From positions 1-17,402 of the forward strand of contig CAZWLH010000027.1 in the NCBI GenBank assembly GCA_964634675.1: 17,402 bases of DNA. The letters are read 5' to 3'. The notes beneath the pieces are model-generated. The model was not told the DNA's origin and searched no databases. It saw only the letters and a list, made by a program, of their open reading frames with translations. Shown here in pieces: positions 15,019-17,402 of this stretch (position 1 is its first letter; each line of letters starts with the position of its first letter). The stretch comes from UMGS172 sp964634675. Lineage in GTDB: Bacteria; Bacillota; Clostridia; Oscillospirales; Acutalibacteraceae. The position numbers and the translations under genes were made by a program.

Positions 15019-16422
15019 ATGGCACGTAAAATTGGTATTACCGAAACCGTGCTGCGTGATGCCCATCAATCACTTCTCGCAACACGTATGACCACCGAAG
15101 ATATGCTCCCCATGCTTGAGAAGCTCGATAAGATCGGCTTCCATTCGCTTGAGTGCTGGGGCGGTGCAACATATGACTCCTGCCTGCGCTTTTTGAACGA
15201 AGACCCGTGGGAGAGACTTCGCATAATCCGTGAAAAATGCCCGAACACCAAGCTTCAGATGCTTTTCCGCGGACAGAATATGCTCGGCTACCGTCATTAT
15301 GCCGACGATGTTGTTGAGTATCTTGTTCAAAAGTCCATTGCCAATGGTATCGACATTATCCGTATCTTTGATGCTCTCAACGATATAAGAAACCTCGAGA
15401 CCGCTATCAAGGCAACCAAGAAGGAAAAGGGCGCTCACGTACAGGGTACAGTTTCTTACACCACCGGTCCCGTGTTTGATATTGAATACTATGTCAACTA
15501 CGCAAAGCAGCTCGAAAGTGTCGGTGCCGACTCCATTTGTATTAAGGATATGGCGGCTTTGCTTACTCCTTATACGACATATGAGCTTGTCAAAGCCGTT
15601 AAGGAAAGCGTTAAGATCCCCGTACAGGTTCACTCTCATTCGACCTCGGGTCTCGGCTCAATGGTCCTTTTGAAGGCTATCGAGGCAGGCGCCGATGTAA
15701 TCGATACCGCAATGTCTCCTCTTGCTAACGGTACCTCGCATCCTGCGACCGAGTCTATGGTTGCCGCTTTGGCAGGCACCGAGTTTGATACCGGTCTTAA
15801 CCTTGAGGCACTTGACGATATCGCAAAGTATGTTACTACTCTTCGTGAAAAATACATTGCCGAGGGTCTCTTGAGCCCCAAGATGCTCGCTTCCGATGCA
15901 AAGGCTCTTATTTATCAGGTTCCGGGCGGAATGCTTTCCAACCTGCTTTCTCAGCTTAAGCAGGCCGGCAAGGAGGACAAGCTGACCGAGGTTCTCGAAG
16001 AAGTCCCGAAGGTCAGAAAGGACTGCGGATATCCTCCGCTCGTCACTCCGTCGTCACAGATCGTCGGAACTCAGGCCGTTTACAACGTAATTATGGGTGA
16101 GCGCTATAAAATGGTCACCAAGGAGTTTAAGGGTCTTGTAAGAGGCGAGTACGGACGTACTCCCGTTGCTATCGATCCCGACTTCCAGAAGAAGATCATC
16201 GGTGATGAAGAGCCCATAACCTGCCGTCCGGCTGACCTTCTCGAGCCCGAGCTTGATAAGCTCCGTGCCGAGTGTGCCAAGTGGTCCGAACAGGAAGAAG
16301 ATGTGCTTTCTTACGCACAGTTCCCCAAGGTTGCCGTCGATTTCTTCGAAAAAAGAGCAAACAAGAAGTATAAGGTCGATGCCGAAAATGCCGATGCGGC
16401 AAATAAGGTTCATCCGATGTAA
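15019..16422 (+). CDS. oadA: Oxaloacetate decarboxylase alpha-type carboxyltransferase subunit (OadA / PycB / transcarboxylase 5S-like), without biotin domain
   Basis: This TIM-barrel enzyme transfers a carboxyl group between oxaloacetate/pyruvate and carrier-bound biotin. The 467-residue protein begins ITETVLRDAHQSLLATRM. Metal and active-site residues are visible: D14, K176 in CIKDMA (the lysine carbamylated in this family), and H205 and H207 in VHSHSTSG. RIFDALND (115-122) and GTSHPATE are further signatures. The conserved post-barrel carboxylase domain fills about 300-440 (LIYQVPGGMLSNL, TPSSQIVGTQAV, KGLVRGEYGRTP). It ends without a biotinyl domain, which is supplied by the preceding gene, as in transcarboxylase 5S. 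GAGGTG (15008-15013) is 5 nt before the ATG. Lysine codons are mostly AAG, suggesting high expression. The symbol reflects homology, not proven function. Confidence 0.93.
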   Translation: MARKIGITETVLRDAHQSLLATRMTTEDMLPMLEKLDKIGFHSLECWGGATYDSCLRFLNEDPWERLRIIREKCPNTKLQMLFRGQNMLGYRHYADDVVEYLVQKSIANGIDIIRIFDALNDIRNLETAIKATKKEKGAHVQGTVSYTTGPVFDIEYYVNYAKQLESVGADSICIKDMAALLTPYTTYELVKAVKESVKIPVQVHSHSTSGLGSMVLLKAIEAGADVIDTAMSPLANGTSHPATESMVAALAGTEFDTGLNLEALDDIAKYVTTLREKYIAEGLLSPKMLASDAKALIYQVPGGMLSNLLSQLKQAGKEDKLTEVLEEVPKVRKDCGYPPLVTPSSQIVGTQAVYNVIMGERYKMVTKEFKGLVRGEYGRTPVAIDPDFQKKIIGDEEPITCRPADLLEPELDKLRAECAKWSEQEEDVLSYAQFPKVAVDFFEKRANKKYKVDAENADAANKVHPM

Positions 16423-16429
16423 ATAATGC

Positions 16430-16458
16430 TTGCATTTTGCGGCTTGTTATGCTACAAT
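16430..16458 (+). promoter_or_regulatory. Probable secG promoter
   Basis: TTGCAT (16430-16435) and TACAAT (16453-16458) are separated by 17 bp. A perfect TATAAT follows at 16473-16478, but no -35 box lies at the right distance. Initiation from either -10 would give a short leader ahead of secG. Readthrough from the upstream operon is also possible, since I see no terminator between them. Confidence 0.55.
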
Positions 16459-16480
16459 AATCTAAAATGATATATAATTA

Positions 16481-16493
16481 CCGGATTTTCCGG
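16481..16493 (+). other. Short leader hairpin upstream of secG
   Basis: CCGGA-TTT-TCCGG is a perfect 5-bp stem with a 3-nt loop. It lies 6 nt before the GGAGA ribosome binding site (16500-16504). It may protect the transcript end; its role is unproven. Confidence 0.3.
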
Positions 16494-16509
16494 AGAATTG
16501 GAGATTAAA

Positions 16510-16758
16510 ATGAGCGTTTCTCAGATTATTGTTGGTATTTTGATGATTATTTTCTCTCTTGTTATTATTGCGATCGTTCTTCTTCAGCAGGGAAGACGTA
16601 GCGGGGTCGGTGCTATTTCCGGCGGAATCGATACCTTCCTTTCCAAGAATAAAGCAAGAGATTGGGATTCAAAGCTTGCTCGTTGGACAAAATACATCGC
16701 CATTGCATTCTTTGTTTTCGCCATCGTTGCCAACGTTATCGCACTTGCAAAGAAATAG
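16510..16758 (+). CDS. secG: Preprotein translocase subunit SecG
   Basis: This is the small subunit of the SecYEG protein-export channel in the cytoplasmic membrane. The 82-residue protein has the expected two membrane helices (about 4-25 and 60-79). The conserved loop lies between them: VLLQQGRRSGVGAISGG (23-39), the SecG signature, followed by FLSKNKARDWDSKLARWT. The ATG at 16510 has GGAGA (16500-16504) 5 nt upstream. A TTG at 16498 in frame lacks a suitable site. Length is typical. A strong hairpin follows the stop, so secG appears to end its transcription unit. Confidence 0.95.
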   Translation: MSVSQIIVGILMIIFSLVIIAIVLLQQGRRSGVGAISGGIDTFLSKNKARDWDSKLARWTKYIAIAFFVFAIVANVIALAKK

Positions 16759-16769
16759 TTGATTTTAAG

Positions 16770-16801
16770 CAAGCCCGACCTGAATTTTCAGGTCGGGCTT
16801 G
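16770..16801 (+). terminator. Hairpin after secG, likely terminator
   Basis: A perfect 14-bp stem (16770-16783 with 16788-16801, arms CAAGCCCGACCTGA and complement) closes an ATTT loop, 11 nt after the secG stop. The tail is GAAATTT rather than a clean T run, and the minus-strand side is also only weakly T-rich. It may still terminate, or act as a 3' stabilising stem. Confidence 0.65.
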
Positions 16802-16810
16802 AAATTTACA

Positions 16811-16842
16811 TAAGAAAAGCCGACAGCGCTGAGGCTATCGGC
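16811..16842 (-). terminator. Intrinsic terminator of the XRE regulator
   Basis: On the minus strand GCCGATAGC...GCTGTCGGC forms a 9-position stem with one mismatch and a 6-nt loop (16819-16842). TTTTCTTA follows directly. It lies 17 nt after the stop codon of the regulator, convergent with the secG hairpin. Confidence 0.8.
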
Positions 16843-16859
16843 ATAATAAGGTTTTAATA

Positions 16860-17264
16860 TTATTCACCCAGCAGTGTGAGCAGTGCCTCTTGGCGCTCCT
16901 CGGAAAGACGGCGGTAGCGTTCGATGAGGGTGTACTCGTCCTCTTCAAGTGAAACATAGTTTTCGGGCAGACTCGGAGTATAGGCAACATACTGTCTGAA
17001 GCCGGTTTGATACTGCTGTCTGTTTTGAATTCGCTCAAGATATGATGTGTCATTACCGATGATAACGTCACTTGATACACCGTAAAGCTTACAGAGCTTG
17101 ATGATTATGGGAATAGGGGGATTGGTGTCGGTTTCATATCTTGCATATGTGTCACGCTTTATTCCGAGAGCATCGGCAAGCTCTTGCTGATTGTCGAATC
17201 TGCTTTGATTGCGAAGCTTAACGAGAATCTCTCCGATCTCGCTTCTTTTTATGTTTTTAGCCAT
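16860..17264 (-). CDS. XRE family helix-turn-helix regulator
   Basis: This is a 134-residue cytoplasmic DNA-binding protein. Residues about 8-66 form the Cro/CI-type HTH: IGEILVKLRNQSRFDNQQELADALGIKRDTYARYE, then PPIPIIIKLCKLYGVSSDVIIG. A variable linker follows (about 68-105). The short C-terminal helical motif is SLEEDEYTLIERYRRLSEERQEALLTLL, a tail seen in many clostridial XRE regulators and possibly used for dimerisation. The ATG at 17264 follows AAGAGGTG (17271-17278) at good spacing. Upstream in-frame codons to 17294 lack a site. The gene faces secG and is divergent from tRNA-Thr. It has its own terminator. A perfect inverted repeat just upstream suggests self-regulation. Its targets are unknown. 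Confidence 0.9.
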   Translation of the reverse strand: MAKNIKRSEIGEILVKLRNQSRFDNQQELADALGIKRDTYARYETDTNPPIPIIIKLCKLYGVSSDVIIGNDTSYLERIQNRQQYQTGFRQYVAYTPSLPENYVSLEEDEYTLIERYRRLSEERQEALLTLLGE

Positions 17265-17278
17265 AAAGATCACCTCTT

Positions 17279-17291
17279 GATAAAATTTATC
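17279..17291. promoter_or_regulatory. Inverted repeat GATAAA-A-TTTATC (candidate XRE autoregulatory operator)
   Basis: Perfect 6-bp arms around one central base lie immediately upstream of the ribosome binding site of the XRE gene. They are 10 bp from the -35 of the divergent tRNA-Thr promoter. I could not identify a convincing separate promoter for the XRE gene; this AT-rich stretch may include its -10. Confidence 0.4.
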
Positions 17292-17301
17292 CAAATTTCA
17301 C

Positions 17302-17330
17302 TTGACTAATTCGCTTGATGTTGCTATAAT
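17302..17330 (+). promoter_or_regulatory. Sigma-A promoter of tRNA-Thr
   Basis: TTGACT (17302-17307) and TATAAT (17325-17330) are separated by 17 bp, with TGC before the -10 (extended -10). The tRNA 5' end lies 13 nt downstream. Confidence 0.9.
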
Positions 17331-17342
17331 AAACAGGTCGGT

Positions 17343-17402
17343 GCTGAAGTGGCTCAGTTGGTAGAGCAGCTGATTCGTAATCAGCAGATCGTGGGTTCGA
17401 GT
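17343..17402 (+). tRNA. tRNA-Thr (anticodon CGT), 3' end cut off by window edge
   Basis: The sequence folds as a tRNA: acceptor GCTGAAG, T8-G9, D arm GCTC...GAGC, anticodon stem GCTGA/TCAGC around TTCGTAA, variable loop AGATC, and T stem GTGGG followed by TTCGAGT. The anticodon CGT (17376-17378) reads ACG, threonine. About 16 nt of the 3' side lie outside the window. Confidence 0.93.

Noticed and set aside
14524..15069. Minus-strand frame rich in Gly, Cys, Arg and Ser opposite the biotin carrier
   Set aside because: Its apparent repeats are the complement of the Ala/Pro linker codons. The plus-strand biotin carrier is certain.
13189..16422. Acetyl-CoA or propionyl-CoA carboxylase operon
   Set aside because: No biotin carboxylase gene is present, and the third subunit is OadA-type, acting on oxaloacetate/pyruvate.
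1..17402. CRISPR array, insertion sequence, integrase or attachment-site repeats
   Set aside because: No regularly spaced repeats, transposase-like frames, terminal inverted repeats or duplicated tRNA ends are visible. The tRNA fragments at the edges are simply truncated by the window.

Overview
The window looks like chromosomal core from an anaerobic Clostridia-type Firmicute, probably a Ruminococcaceae/Oscillospiraceae-like gut lineage. The evidence is the block M50 protease - scpA - scpB - DUF2953 - GerW/YtfJ - D-Ala-D-Ala carboxypeptidase - rluB, strong GGAGG ribosome binding sites, frequent TTG/GTG starts, sigma-A promoters with near-ideal 16-17 bp spacing, and biotin-dependent decarboxylase-type subunits. 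I see no insertion sequence, integrase, phage gene or CRISPR array. The taxonomic placement is inference.

Layout. The left edge is a truncated tRNA-Gln(CTG) on the minus strand, with its own consensus promoter. Next is pyruvate kinase (190-1602, minus), divergent from a four-gene plus-strand set: a GH32-like beta-propeller glycosidase homologue, a LysR regulator, a DUF1015 protein and a GT-C family membrane glycosyltransferase (1789-7525). A promoter at 7548-7576 opens a tightly packed run of eight genes (7604-13069): M50 site-2-type protease, ScpA, ScpB, DUF2953 membrane protein, GerW/YtfJ, a PBP5-type carboxypeptidase, an RluB-type pseudouridine synthase and a small GNAT-like protein. This run combines chromosome condensation, envelope or spore functions and rRNA modification.

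A further promoter (13085-13113) drives three genes for biotin-dependent carboxyl transfer: a divergent CoA-carboxyltransferase (12S/MmdA-like), a free biotin carrier (1.3S-like) and a biotin-less OadA/5S-like subunit. Neither a biotin carboxylase nor a membrane OadB/MmdB subunit is present. The set therefore matches the composition of a soluble transcarboxylase, although the 12S-like subunit has changed several signature motifs. secG follows with its own promoter and a strong hairpin, then a convergent XRE regulator (minus), and at the right edge a truncated tRNA-Thr(CGT) with a consensus promoter.

The points most worth a second look are: (1) the transcarboxylase-like trio and its degenerate CT subunit; (2) a 16-bp tandem duplication at the 3' end of the LysR gene that appears to have removed the old stop codon and created a 4-bp overlap with the next gene; (3) the altered RDP-equivalent motif of the GH32-like protein; (4) a hairpin that captures part of the ribosome binding site of the carboxypeptidase gene; (5) several perfect inverted repeats next to promoters.
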